Assembly (NCBI RefSeq): GCF_000003195.3
Contig: NC_012876.2
Location: forward strand, 7,109,306 to 7,173,305
Origin: Sorghum bicolor
Taxonomy: Eukaryota; Streptophyta; Magnoliopsida; Poales; Poaceae
Length of the DNA: 64,000 nucleotides
Direction of reading: 5' to 3'
The notes under the pieces were generated by a model that was not told the origin of the DNA, made no database searches, and was given only the letters and a program-made list of their open reading frames with translations. Position numbers and translations under genes: made by a program. Shown here one piece after another: positions 44,651-56,362 of this stretch; position 1 is the stretch's first letter; the number at the start of each line of letters is the position of its first letter.

Positions 44651-47600
44651 ATGGAGGAGCCGCCGCAGCAGCAGCAGCAGCAGGTAAAGCATCGTTCTCT
44701 TCTTTACTCCTGTGCCCGGTGATGGATGTGGGGGCCAGTATATAGGGTCATCCTGTCAGGCCATGCATATTTTTATATATATACATAGAATAGATCGGTC
44801 GGTAATCATGCGGAGAAAGACGGCGGCGGCGGAACCGTACCTTTTGCGACGCCACACCGCCGCGGTATCGTTCTGTTTCATACAAGAAGAGGGATCACAG
44901 CCGCATGTCCCCATCAAGGACTCACGTCCATGCATGTTGATGCACAGGAGCTAGTAGCTCTATTCGGTGGTAAGAGGCTAGTAGCTAAGAACCACTGCAG
45001 CAGTGCAGACTGCAGACACATCTGCCTCCTAGTCCTAGCCGAGGCACATCTGATCGTGTATGAGGGCCACCCTCTTCTAGGTCCTATTTCATTTAGTGGT
45101 TTTTAAGGGTAATAACAAGAGAACTCTTCATTAATTATGCATAGAAATTTAACATGGAACTAAGAAAAATTTACCAACACAGTTATTAAAATAATACACA
45201 ATGTCCAGGGCTTTACGAGAATATGTCTAAATTAATGGCTATTGTTTCATGGTCATTCAATTCAATGAGCTAATTAACGTATTCCTGGTTAATTAAAATC
45301 AGTATTTTTTTTGGACCAGGATAAACACCAGTTCCATATATTGATTAACACATAAATCATCACATACTCACAGCGTTAAGAGAAAAAAAAACAAAAGCTA
45401 TGCCGGTATTTTTATTAGACGATGCAAGAGGAAAAACAATGTATGAGGAAATTTACAACTAAAACGTCGGCCTCACCCATGCAGGGGGAACAACTACCGG
45501 AAAAACTACTCAACTGAAGAAGAACACCCACACCAACAGAACTCTGGGTGGGGAGGCTAACTGCGACCGCAAAAACAGACTGAAACAGCAAACTTCCTAA
45601 GAGGAAAAACGCCATTAATCAGAGTGGGGCTTCATCATTCTGATGAACAAAAGCCAACTTGTATAGCTTGATCTCATCCTTGTGTTGGATTGGGACTTTG
45701 TTGTTCCAAAATCCTTCTATTTCTTTCCTTCCATATATTCCACCATAAATAAATAAAATTCCATCCACATGCATGTCGTCTCTTCTCTATTGCCTTTCGA
45801 ATTTTCGCCTGCATCTCCAGCACAAAAATAAGTAACGGTCCGCTTCCGCCTTGCCGGGCCACAAACCTTAAATAACCAACACCAAATTACACTTGACTGA
45901 GGAGAACTAGGGCTAACCAAAACAGAGATTAATTTCAGATAACAAAAAAACCAACATAAAACCATGAGCTTAGAATTAAGACAACACTACTTCATGATCC
46001 GAGCCAGGTTCGGACACAATTCAGCTTAATCCTCTTGAGTTTCCTCGTTCTTATCCTCCAGCTTTCTTCCATCTATGTAACTAGAGCTAAGGTGGATGAC
46101 TAGACATGCATTTCAGTGATTGGATTGCCGCCTTTGAGCTAGATACCTGCATTATCGATGATGGCTTCCTTGTATCATGTATCTTGAGGACCTACCCAAT
46201 ATTTCGTACGTGAACATGCACTACATAGAATTTCACAGGAATGTTTGGTTATTTTTTTTATCGAAACGTCCTGTTCCTAGCCTTCCATATAGCCAAGCAA
46301 ACCGGAGCTAATTCCCAAGGTAAAAAACCTTCTGCCATTAGGTAAAGTCTTACTTATCCACCTCCAGTATTGCTCCGGAGTGCATGGAATATATGTCATT
46401 TGTACCACAATAGGATGCAAACTACAGACAAAACCACACGAGCAATAATACACTGGGAAAAAGATGAGAAATTGTTTCATTCTAATCATAGAAGTAACTG
46501 TTGGATTGCCCAGAAAATATCTTTTGATCATATTAATTATCTTCAGTTAGAATGGCACTATTTTCTTTGAACCAGAGAAAAATTTTATAATGTATTTTGG
46601 CTTTCCATATGTGAGCAAAAGACTACCCTATTTCAGAGAAAGTCGAGTGAACATATGCAGATCTGACAGTAAAAGTTGCATTTTTGGACCATTTCCAGGA
46701 GATCACATAATCATTTCCATTCAAACATATATCAAGAATGTTGGCACATTGCATAGACCATGAACCTTGAGGATATTTTGGGAGTCATCTTGAACTCAAA
46801 ATTACCCCTTTTACTGATGAATGTGTATATTGACAGTAATTCTTTCTCATTAGCTAATTCACAGAGAATGTGACGAGCAGAAAGAAGGTTTATATATCCT
46901 GTAACCAGGAGGCAGTCCACTGAAGAATATTGTCAGTCTATTTACATTACATCTTCGTCCTCTAAAATATATACCTTTAATTTTCAGTAGGTCTGCCCAG
47001 ATAGTGGAATCAATTTTTTTTGTAGTTTAACAGTGCCCACAGTAGAGTTACACAAATATTTGGCCTGAACAATATCTTCCGAAATGCCATTTTCATGTTC
47101 TAACTTCCACCAAACTTACAACGAAGACTAATGTTCACTTTTCCCAAAAAATTGTATACCTAGTCCACCCTTCCTTTTGCTTTTACATATATATAGCACC
47201 CATTTCACATGATGGTACTTTCTCTTAGATTAGTGGTACCACCTAGTAGAAAAAATTCCCCCTTTTGGTTATCAAGATTCTTATCACAGTTTTAGGAAGC
47301 AAATATATGAACATATGATATATAGGGCGATTGGTGAGGATGGTATTTGTTAACGTAGTCCTACACAGCGATGGATAAGGAACTTCCCTGTCAGATGTCC
47401 AGTTTTTTAACATATTCACTTCCTCCGGTGGCTCCACAACATGCAATATATTTGGGCTAATATAGGGACCCGAGGTATCTAACTACGTAACAACTTCAAG
47501 TTTTTACACACTCCAAATCATCAGGATTAAAACCTGTAGATAACCATGCCACTATCCTGAGCCCTCAAAACCATTATAGTTGGATCATTAAAAAAATGTA

Positions 47601-50600
47601 TAGAATGGGGGGGGAGGGGGGATAGGGCCTTCCTATTTCACCCCTTTCAAGCTAGTAAAATAAGAGTCAGTGCTGTCATTAAGTTTACTACACAAACAGT
47701 TCCCTCTTTTACTACCTGTTTAATCCAATAAGCCCAGGTATTAGAGATACCTTTGATTCTAATAAGCACCTCAAAAACAAAAAAAATCCAACTTAAGAAT
47801 AATATGGTTTGCCATTTCTTTTATTCACATGCAAAATTTCATGCAAGGTCATCACTCTATTCCTGATATTTCTGTTTTTTTATAAAATGCATCTTGTGTT
47901 GTATGGATGACTGTATCAAGAAACGCTCAATTCTAAACATGAAATTTTTGGAAATCAATTTGTATATGCAATTTAGCAAACATGGGCAAAACTGTTGAGT
48001 TCTATTTGCATCAGCACCTTTAGGGAACAATGTCATGACACCATAATTGAGTCTACCAACTCCAAGAGTGCCCTTATGGATGTCCAAAAATAACTCCATG
48101 ATGTCCCCCTCTACTACACCCTAATATGCTTTATGGAACTCAATGGGTATATAATCTACGCTAGTAGCTTTATTTGTTTGTTTCCATTTGAAAAGTGCAA
48201 TCTTTATTTCTTCTTCAGTAAATACCTTTAGTCATTTGTGTGAGTTTAAATTATGCAATATGACACCCTCTTCCAAAGCTATCCTGGTCGCTTTCCCATG
48301 TCTTTATCATCATGTCTATGAAATCTAATACCCTCTCTTTTTCCTAAAATATATCATGGTTATCTCAATTATCCTTGGTTGTAAGATGCTATGCAATGCG
48401 AGTTTAATATCACATGTTTCCACTTCACATGGGATCGTATTCCTCCTCCCCTGGCCAAGATTGTCATTGGAAAATGGGTTTTCACTACAAATACACAATT
48501 GGATGATGACACCCCTAGATTGGTGCTATAATGCCCACTAGTTTTGTGCTTTCTCTCTCAAATGCCATGGAATGATAAAAAAAACCACCATCATCTCACT
48601 ATAATACTAACTACGATTGGTGCCATAATTTCACTAGCTCTTTGCAACAATTGGCTATGCTTTGTGTGGTGGAATATATAAGCTGAAACTGCATATTGCC
48701 AGCAACCCTAAGGTTCTGTTGGTGCCACGGTCTCTTATCTTTCTATTTTTGTCGCCTTGATAAATACAATATTTTTATTTTTGTTGAGGTCAGATTAATT
48801 TTTGTTCCATTTTCTATGAGTTATTTGTGTCATACATTTGATCCTTCACTATATTATATTTGCACTGCTATGCAACTGTGCACCAGTGCACCCTATGAGG
48901 ACATGTTTATTTCCCTTTCATGACACAGGAACACTGCTGAGATCATTGCACATCTAACATGGAGCATTGCAACTAACAAGCTAGCAACCTTTGATGCAAG
49001 TAGCATGCACGCCCCGATTACCAATCCTACTCCTCATCACAGCCTAGCCAGGGGCACTGTAGTATCTAACTTCCACGCAATTTAATTTGATGTTACGCAT
49101 ATATACATTTTGAGTCTATGTCTCCATAATTTTAGTGCTAATGGGACACTTCAATTGATCTACACATCCTAAAGTCCATACTTCACTATCTCAAGGGTGA
49201 CATCAGTTTTTGTCTAAATCCACTTCTCATTTAATTTGCTCCACCACAAGCAACGTACTTAACTCTGCTGACACTGATTGGGCCGATATGGCCAAGACAA
49301 TCAGTACCTTACAGTCTATCTCTTACTAGTACAACGAAGCTCTTTACTGGCAGTGCCACAAGCATTAATTTTCACTGGCGTTTAGCACAACCGCCAGTAT
49401 GATAGGCTAGTGAAAATCGCAAACATTACAGTTGTGGTGCATGGTCTTATAACTAGCATTGCATTTTATTATAATTGACAGCAATTTCTGTAGATTACAG
49501 CACCTTGAATGTAATGGCTAAGGCTTGCCTGTATGGCTTGTTATTGCTCCCTGTACATCAACTATATCAGATGACCACCACTGCCAACTATGACAAAGCT
49601 AGTGTCGTCTACCTCTCGAACAGTCTGGTCCACACCAATGCACTAAACATGCTTCTGTCTGTGAGATGCCCTCAAACAAGGTCACGGTCTCTATGTGATC
49701 CATATGCTATTGAAGATAGCAGTGTAAAAATATCTTGACGCAAGGCTTAACAATATTACTTTTCAAGGATCTTACCATTGACAGTACAGAGCCCCCCGAC
49801 ATCTCAAGTTACATTTTATGATACTATATTTAGTAGGTTCATATCATTTAAGGTTTTTGTTTTGATCCTACAAATTATTTTCATATGTAATTCCTCTAAG
49901 AGATGTCAATTATTATTTGCATGATGTCTAACCTCTAAATATGCATTATTTACAAATGTGGTCATTGGACATTGGGCTACTAGATGATTTATAGAGATGG
50001 AAAATTTAAAGGCCGCCTTTGAAAATAAAATCCAGTGTCCCGATTTTTTTTGTAGCGATGACATTAACATTCAGTTACATTGTATAGTCCACTAGTCCAC
50101 TGGAAATTATATAATGATTATTACAATATTTTTCAGACACCACACTGTGTGAAGAAGACTGCAAAGCAAAAGAGGAAATCTGTTGACTACAGTAATGTTC
50201 TTCTAGCATTACCTTTTTGTCCATTGCCAGCAAAGAAAATGGTGCCAGGTGCTGCAGGAAAGGAAAGGGCAGCAACCAACAATAACACTACAGGTGGTGG
50301 ACCATCAAGTAAGTATCCACTGCATAATAATCATAGAAAAGAAAATAGTGTGCAATAATGCATCAATGTGGGACTTATTCCAGGAGTATAGACGAAAAAA
50401 TGGAAGTTAAAAATTTCTATTCATATTTTTTTCTCAAAAAACAATCTTATTCATACTGAAGTTGTTATTTATTATTTTCACCAGTTTCAGGAAACAAGAA
50501 TCCTAAGGCTGCACGTGCACCCAAGAAGGAAGCACCAATGAAAGGTTGTCTAGGTACAATAATCTCCTGCTTCCATTTTTATTCATAAAGTTAATAGGAT

Positions 50601-53146
50601 ACATGAACCAAACAAGTTTCTATTGTTAGAGAATTCCATAGTATCATTAGTAGATGTGCATCTTTGGAATCATTAATTCTGCAGTCATGCTATCGAACAT
50701 GAAATTTATTTTTTTTCCATACTGAAGAAGTTGTGTCATTTTCACTTGTTTTAGGTAAAAGTATGAATCATAAGGCTGCACATGCGCCCAATGATGCACC
50801 AACAGAACGAAACCTAGGTAAAATCCTCTACTCCTATTTTTTTCACAAAGAACCAAACAAATTTCACTTGTTAGGTAATTCTAGATTATCAATAGTAAAA
50901 GTTCATCTTTGGGATCAACAAGAATCCTGCAGTCATGCTCTAATCATCGATCTAGAATTTGGTTCAACCAAATTGTGAAATTTACACAAGATGGGGAAAC
51001 AATGGATACTATATGGAAACTGACTTTGAAATGTTTACATAACAAAGTCGAATGATGAAATTGGTAAAAATGAGTGGAATATTAAAACTGGAATTTGTAG
51101 CTAAACCTGTCTTTCAATTTATTTTCTAGGTTCTGTAGTAGACATATATACAATGAACATCCTGTCCATGGGGATCAAACACATAACATATGTAGCCCAT
51201 CGAACTAGAGATATTTCAAACATTGATGTGGGAAACTAAGAGTCCTATATATAATGTTTCTGTAGGCATCATAAAACAACCCAACTTCTCAAACCCTGGA
51301 GACGACATTATGGAAGGCCATTCAAGTAATGATACTATTTCTTTGAGTTTTGCATCAGATTGTTGTTTCATTTGACTTTTGTACTTTTTTTGCAATATTA
51401 TTGATATGCTAATATATATTGATTCTTGTAGGTGATGTAACTGAACCAAATGAAGAAGCAGGTAATCAAAACCCACGCCTAATTGGAGACAATTGAAATA
51501 ATGCTTTGGAAAACTAAGAGCTCTCTTAGCTAGGTTGTAATGTTTCTTTAGGTACAGTGCTGCTACAGAACCCTGGGAATGCAGAAGATACTCTGGAAGA
51601 GGATCCTGCAGGTTTTTCTACTTATTTGATTTTCTTACGTCTGTAGTTTCATTTGATTTACAAGTATATTTGGGACTGTAGTGTTAACATGGTAAAATTT
51701 ATTAATTTGTTTCCAAATGATCCTACAAGTAATATTGTTCCTTCTTTGACTTTTTCTTCAGACTAATGTTTCATTTAATTTTCCACTTTTTAACATTTGT
51801 AATCATATGTGACTAATATGTTTTGATTTTTAAATTGTAGTGCAACAACCAAACGACGTCAATACTGAACAACAGACCATAGAGGAACAAGCAGGTACAT
51901 TATAACCTTGGAGACCCTTCGAGAAAGGTCTCTAGTGTGGAACTAAGACTTTTTGATGTTGTGTGTGATATGCTAATATATACTGGTTTTTCTAGTTGTC
52001 GAGAACCAACAAGACATTGTGGTTAATCAGCAACACCTTCCAGAAGAACAAGCAGGTATGCTTTAGCTCATCCAATTAGTGATCCTTGAAAAAGTGCAGA
52101 TGAGAAAGTAAAATTTCTATGATATAATTTTCTGTACGTAGGCATAGTGCGAGAACAAAACATTCAAAATGCTATAGAAGAAAATGTGCCAGAGGATCAT
52201 GCAGGTTTGTTACTTCTTTCATACTTTTTTTTATATACGGTTTATCTGTATTATTTCCAATACAATTTACACTGCTAGAAATCGGGCTCTTTCCACATAC
52301 AAGAGCAATATACTAGAACACAGGCAATGAAGAGGAAACGAGGGTTCTTTGTATTTCCCTTTTCTTGCATTACATGAGATGAATGTGACCTCTTATTTAT
52401 AGTAACAAACTGAAGGAGGAGGCTAGTATGATCATCTAAGACTTTCCAAATGTCAATCCTGCTCCAACTGTTATCGTACTCTCATTAATTTGGCCACCAT
52501 CAAAGTCTTCTTTTCGTTTTTGTTTCTTGCTTTGATTTCATAACATATACTAAGTTATTGATTTCCAATATTTATTATTGTTTTCAGTTTTTGCTGATAT
52601 ATTCAACTTTCCATTGAATAATGAGCTCGTGGATCTTGGACAAATTGAAGACATTATGGAGGATCCAGCTGGTAAATTTTTTACTTCCGTGAAACTTTAG
52701 ACTATTGATTCAATTCACTTTAGTACATATATTTTTATATTTGCTGTATAATAAGCTAATATATTTCTAGGAGTTGAGAATAAACAAAATATAATCAATA
52801 ATCAGCAACACATTCCAGACCAACAAGCAGGTACATAATATATAACCCATCCAATTGGAGATCTTTGACACAGCACAGTAGACAAAATAAACTTTTTCTG
52901 ACATAATTCTTATATATGTAGGAATAGTGCAACAGCAGAACCCTGCTGAAAATGCCATAGAAGTTGCAGAGGACGACCCTACAGGTTTGTTACTTTGTTG
53001 CATTCTTCTTATTATACATGGTTTCATTTTTATTTCTATTATTGTATATTACATAAAGGATTTTGTTTGCTAATATTTATTATTTTTCAGTCTTCGGTGA
53101 TATATTCGACTTTCCATTAAATAATCAACTTATGGACCTAGACTGA
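44651..53146 (+). CDS. 14-exon gene of unknown function with symmetric mini-exons
   Basis: Exons: 44651-44683, 50137-50308, 50491-50553, 50755-50817, 51266-51325, 51432-51461, 51552-51611, 51841-51894, 51996-52055, 52142-52204, 52588-52671, 52771-52830, 52922-52984, 53091-53146. All borders are AG/GT. The join is open for 921 nt (306 residues plus TGA). Exon 1 ends in phase 0; every later intron is phase 1, so exons 3-13 are symmetric. Exon 1 is MEEPP with six Gln. Exon 2 has a basic KKTAKQKRK stretch like a nuclear signal. Exons 5-14 are acidic, Gln/Asn-rich modules; exons 11 and 14 share DIF-FPLNN--L-DL. Exons 9-11 and 12-14 are duplicates. I know no matching family. A nuclear cofactor with acidic modules is only a guess. 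The exon 1 to 2 join crosses 5.4 kb with a LINE and a copia remnant, so extra exons or an alternative start are possible. Confidence 0.6.
45410..45970 (-). mobile_element. LINE C-terminal fragment in intron 1
   Basis: The minus strand reads FIYLWWNIWKERNRRILEQQ, the usual end of the zinc-binding RT tail. A typical 3' hydrophobic stretch follows (MAFFLLGSLLFQSVFAVAVS). It is separate from the next LINE because a complete C-terminus occurs again at 46280. Confidence 0.65.
45990..48500 (-). mobile_element. Decayed L1-type LINE reverse transcriptase in intron 1
   Basis: Reading on the minus strand from about 48240: VFTEEEIKIALFKW, DIMELFLDIHKG, LGVGRLNYGVMTLFPKG (48000-48100), RVMTLHEILHVNKRNGK (about 47850), FTSLKG (RT palm start), YHMFIYLLPKTVIRIL (about 47290) and LGISSGLLGYMEG (46280). 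The order is that of a plant L1 RT from fingers to zinc tail. The catalytic YADD box is not readable. Many frameshifts and stops are present. It lies antisense to the host gene. Confidence 0.7.
48501..49139. other. Intron sequence, nothing recognised
   Basis: AT-rich sequence without a convincing frame, between the antisense LINE and the copia remnant, within intron 1. Confidence 0.3.
49140..49745 (+). mobile_element. Ty1/copia RNase H-region remnant
   Basis: ILHYLKGDISF...(STS)NVLNSADTDWADMAK matches the copia YLKGT...YSDADWAG segment. After about 150 bp of inserted sequence, YDKASVVYLSNSLVHTNALN matches YCDNVSAVYLSxNPVQHxRTKH. The intervening 49330-49440 has CACTGGCG...CGCCAGT arms, probably a small nested element. 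Heavily mutated. Confidence 0.6.
52205..52587 (+). other. Intron 10 with an insertion of about 280 bp
   Basis: Its ends (GTTTGTTAC...TTCTTTCATAC and CCAATATTTATTATTGTTTTCAG) match the 106-bp intron 13. The middle (about 52275-52530) has no counterpart there, so it was inserted after the exon-cassette duplication, or lost from intron 13. No transposon ends were identified. Confidence 0.5.
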
Positions 53147-53945
53147 TGGTGATCGGCATAGTCAATTGCCAAGGCAATCGCATAAACTTCTTCTAAGATG
53201 TTTGTTGATTTATTTCCCAAGACAATCTCATAAACTTGTTATGAATATTTTTTTGTCAAATCGATCGGTTTTCATATTTGGACATAATGTTGTGTATGCA
53301 AGCATATAGTCTTCTGACTATACATGGTTGGTGTTTCTGCAGTCCGTAATGGCAACATACCAAATTTCTCTCCGTGTGTTTAAGTGTTTTACTGTTTTAT
53401 ATGTAGAAGAAGTTGATACCTATTTCTTTGGAAAAAAAGGACGGTATCTAATTGAGGTACTTGATGCACATTTATTTTCTGTTGAAGATAAATTGGACAA
53501 CATAGATGTACAGGTCATCAATGCTTGTTCTATGGATATGAATTTATTGACGCGATAAGTCTAAGTTAATAGAAGAGGAAGGAAATACCTTATGCATACA
53601 TACATCTCACGGTGTGAAGAAAGTACATTATTATATAGAACAAGTAATCCTGACGCTGGAAGGGAGCAGGATCGAAGGCAACAACAACAAGGTGGATGCG
53701 GACGTTGGTATTAGGGTGTCGCATAGAGGTTTGGGTAGGTGCGACGTACAGCAGCCACTCAGTTTAATCCCGATTAAATAAGTTGATCATCGACCACTCA
53801 ACACTAAGGCATGCTTAACCTGAGCCAAACCCGATGATAGTGTGACCTGAAGCATCTATGTTTTTACATGTCTAGGACCACGTCCATAAGTTAGTCTCTA
53901 TTACAAAGCACTATGTGGAAAAAGGCGTTAAATTCACACCCCTTA
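53147..53945 (+). other. 3' flank of the 14-exon gene; nothing else recognised
   Basis: The AT-rich first 180 bp probably form the 3' UTR. A 76-codon frame at 53328-53558 (VEEVDTYFFGKKGRYLIEVL) is not recognised and has no splice context. Confidence 0.3.
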
Positions 53946-54084
53946 GGCCTTGTTTGGATGTAGTCGGATTCACATCAATCCACATGTATTGAGGTGGATT
54001 GGAGTGGAACTTGAACTAAATTCTACCCCAATCCACACCAACACACATAGACTGAAGTGGATCCGACAACATCCAAACATGACC
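53946..54084. mobile_element. Tourist-like MITE (PIF/Harbinger type)
   Basis: 139 bp bounded by GGCCTTGTTTGGATGTAGTC and, inverted, GGTCATGTTTGGATGTTGTC (complement of the right end), with TTA on both sides (53943-53945, 54085-54087). A 3-bp TTA/TAA duplication and this start are typical of PIF/Harbinger-derived MITEs. Confidence 0.8.
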
Positions 54085-54520
54085 TTATACAGATGCCACC
54101 ACGTATGTGTATGTGCAGTAGCACTATTACATAGGCGTTGTACTGACGTCTGTAGTAACTGGCCGGTGGGGTCGCCGGCCTGGCGAGATCAACATGCATG
54201 TGTAATAAGCTATTATTACAAACGCGTATGTTGTTTTCTCAGTCTGGGATAGTGGGGTGAAAATCTATGAACGTGTCTATGGTATACGCGTCGGTAGTAA
54301 CATCACTTATTACAGACGCGTATTGACACATCATCTAGCTTCGGACGCATTCGTGAAAGACACATGTATATACAGTAGTTAGTACAGACGTATGTCATGA
54401 TTCCCAAGGCCATGGATAGCGGCAGCAAAGTCTACTGACATGTGTATCGCATGCACCTCTACAGTTGTGTGTCTTATTGAAAACACCTTGGTAGTTGCAG
54501 ACGTGAGTTCCTCATGCGTG
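54085..54520. repeat. Array of TATTACAGACGCGT-type motifs
   Basis: AGTAGCACTATTACATAGGCG, TATTACAAACGCG, ACTTATTACAGACGCGT and similar phrases in both orientations resemble the array at 24090-24805. Probably the subterminal part of a CACTA element whose ends are eroded. Confidence 0.4.
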
Positions 54521-55019
54521 GGGAAGAGCGAGAGTATTGCCTCCAAATAGATGTCTTAGTGGGCTCTTGCACGGCTCTCATGACGGTGGCGCATACCGTC
54601 ATCACGCGCGGCGCAGGCCTCTGGCGTTATTTTCGGTGTTTTTTGTGGAAATAAAATGCCTATTTTTTATTGCACCGGAGGTAAGTTTTGGAGAAGTCAG
54701 GAGAGTGTTTTTTACTGAAAAAACACTTAGTCGGATGCTGACCGTTGGAGCGTCGGACGCGTGCTGGATCTGGAACTGGACGTGGCTGGAACAATGATGA
54801 CCGTCTGATGAGCTGTGATGTTAGTAGGACCGTGAGCATTGTTTTTGGGCAGTGTAAGTCGGACGCTAAGGTGCATCCGATGGCATACCGTCGGATGCGT
54901 CCGATGCATCTTCGAGCGGTTCTAGAACTCTTTGAGTAGCGTCCGGTGTGAGGCAAGACTGTCCGCTGCGTAGCACCTGGCATGTCCGATGCCTCTTGAC
55001 CAAGTGCGTGCATGACAAG
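54521..55019. other. No gene seen
   Basis: Sequence with repeated GTCGGATGC / CATCCGA / GTCCGATGC phrases (54725-54990), perhaps an LTR or transposon interior. Overlapping frames on both strands lack domains. Confidence 0.3.
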
Positions 55020-55196
55020 CCAGCAGTCGCGATCGCGGCACTAAGTAGCCAGAACCCTGGGGCTATTACTATTGCCAATGCAGTCTTTGGATCAAAGCCA
55101 CCAATCTCAGATGATGTCTTGGCCAAGGCCTTCCAGGTGCAAAAGGGGACAATTGATTCGCTTCAAGCTCAGTTCTGGGAGAACAACCACAACTAA
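55020..55196 (+). pseudogene. Germin-like protein C-terminal fragment
   Basis: The plus-strand frame [39 protein letters not shown] and [11 protein letters not shown] then TAA is the conserved C-terminal end of germin-like proteins (cupins). The upstream cupin motifs with the metal-binding His and Glu residues are absent; before 55020 the sequence is unrelated. It is therefore the 3' end of a broken gene. An apparently intact relative starts at 63798, so the two are likely remains of a tandem cluster. Confidence 0.8.
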
Positions 55197-55947
55197 ATAA
55201 ATCATGTTTGGGCATTGTATGAGTTCTAGAATAATTTGTATGGGGATATAGAGCTTTATTTGCACTTTAGATACTAAAGTTTGTTTTTATTATTTAAATG
55301 CTACTAATGATAATAAAATAAATGGTCAGTATTTCTTTAATATAATGGTAATTATTGTAGTCACAGGTCACGTGATTTTTCGTGCGAGACACACATGCTT
55401 TGCCTAGCCGCCGGCGATCGAACCCGTGACCTTAGGCTCCATACGTGTTTGACCCCTAACTACTCCACCCATAATATAATTGTGTCCATTTGGGATATTC
55501 AGCCTCCCTATTTTGTGTTCATCTTGTATTGAAATGAGTATTCGGGACCATAAATAGGGTCAACTACAAAAATTTATAACTTTTTGAGGTCTAAAACTTT
55601 AGTTTGGATCATTTCTCCATCCGAGGTAGTTTGAAGAATTTTAATTTCAAATATGAGAAAGTTCCGACGTAGTTTGCATCACTTGTACTTGAGCTAATGT
55701 CTTCACCAGGATATTCTTTGCTCTGTTCTTTATTTGTGCTAGGTTCTTGCCGCCATCTTGTTCTAGCTTTTGTGCTTGCTTGTGGAGGACAAGCCCTTGA
55801 TGCTTGGTATTGGTAAAGAGGTCTTATTGGCTATGCCCATGTGCCGCTTATGAGTGATGATCTTATGTTGATGACTTCATTCGGGGTTATCTCACCTAAC
55901 TTCTCTCGTGATGCTCGAAGACTACTAAGTTTTACTCAAATATATAA
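55197..55947. other. No gene seen; degenerate tRNA-like and CACTA-like pieces
   Basis: 55380-55450 read on the minus strand has GGTCACGGGTTCGATC, a B-box-like phrase. 55560-55660 resembles the 12022-12458 tandem unit inverted. No coding gene is supported. Confidence 0.35.
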
Positions 55948-56075
55948 GGGGCTATTGCGTTCTTACCCTTGTTTCAAAGTCGAATTGTGATTTTACTCTC
56001 GCTTTTGTCACCGTTGCGATTTTACCCTTACTTTGTCAAAACGAAGCTTTATTTTACCCCTACTCCGTGAACAGC
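55948..56075 (+). repeat. Left TIR of the MULE
   Basis: Inverted match to 59825-59952. It includes TTTTACTCTCGCTTTTG and TTACCCCTA, which recur in complement at the other end. Confidence 0.85.
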
Positions 56076-56362
56076 CAGTAACAGTGTTAAATTGGCTTGG
56101 CAAGGACAACTTTGCCCTTGTAAAAATACCCCTACTTTTCTGAATACATTGCGATTTTACCCCAGTTTTCAGAAAAAAAATTGACAGCAACATTAGACAA
56201 CTTGTTACATATATTTCCACACAGCATGCAAATATAGATAGATAATATCAGATCAAAAGAAAATGTAGCAAAAGTATGCATACAACTCCAACCATTATCC
56301 AACATACAAGTCTAACAAAAGCAGTAGGTAATAGTGAGATATTACATATTCATTGTCATACA

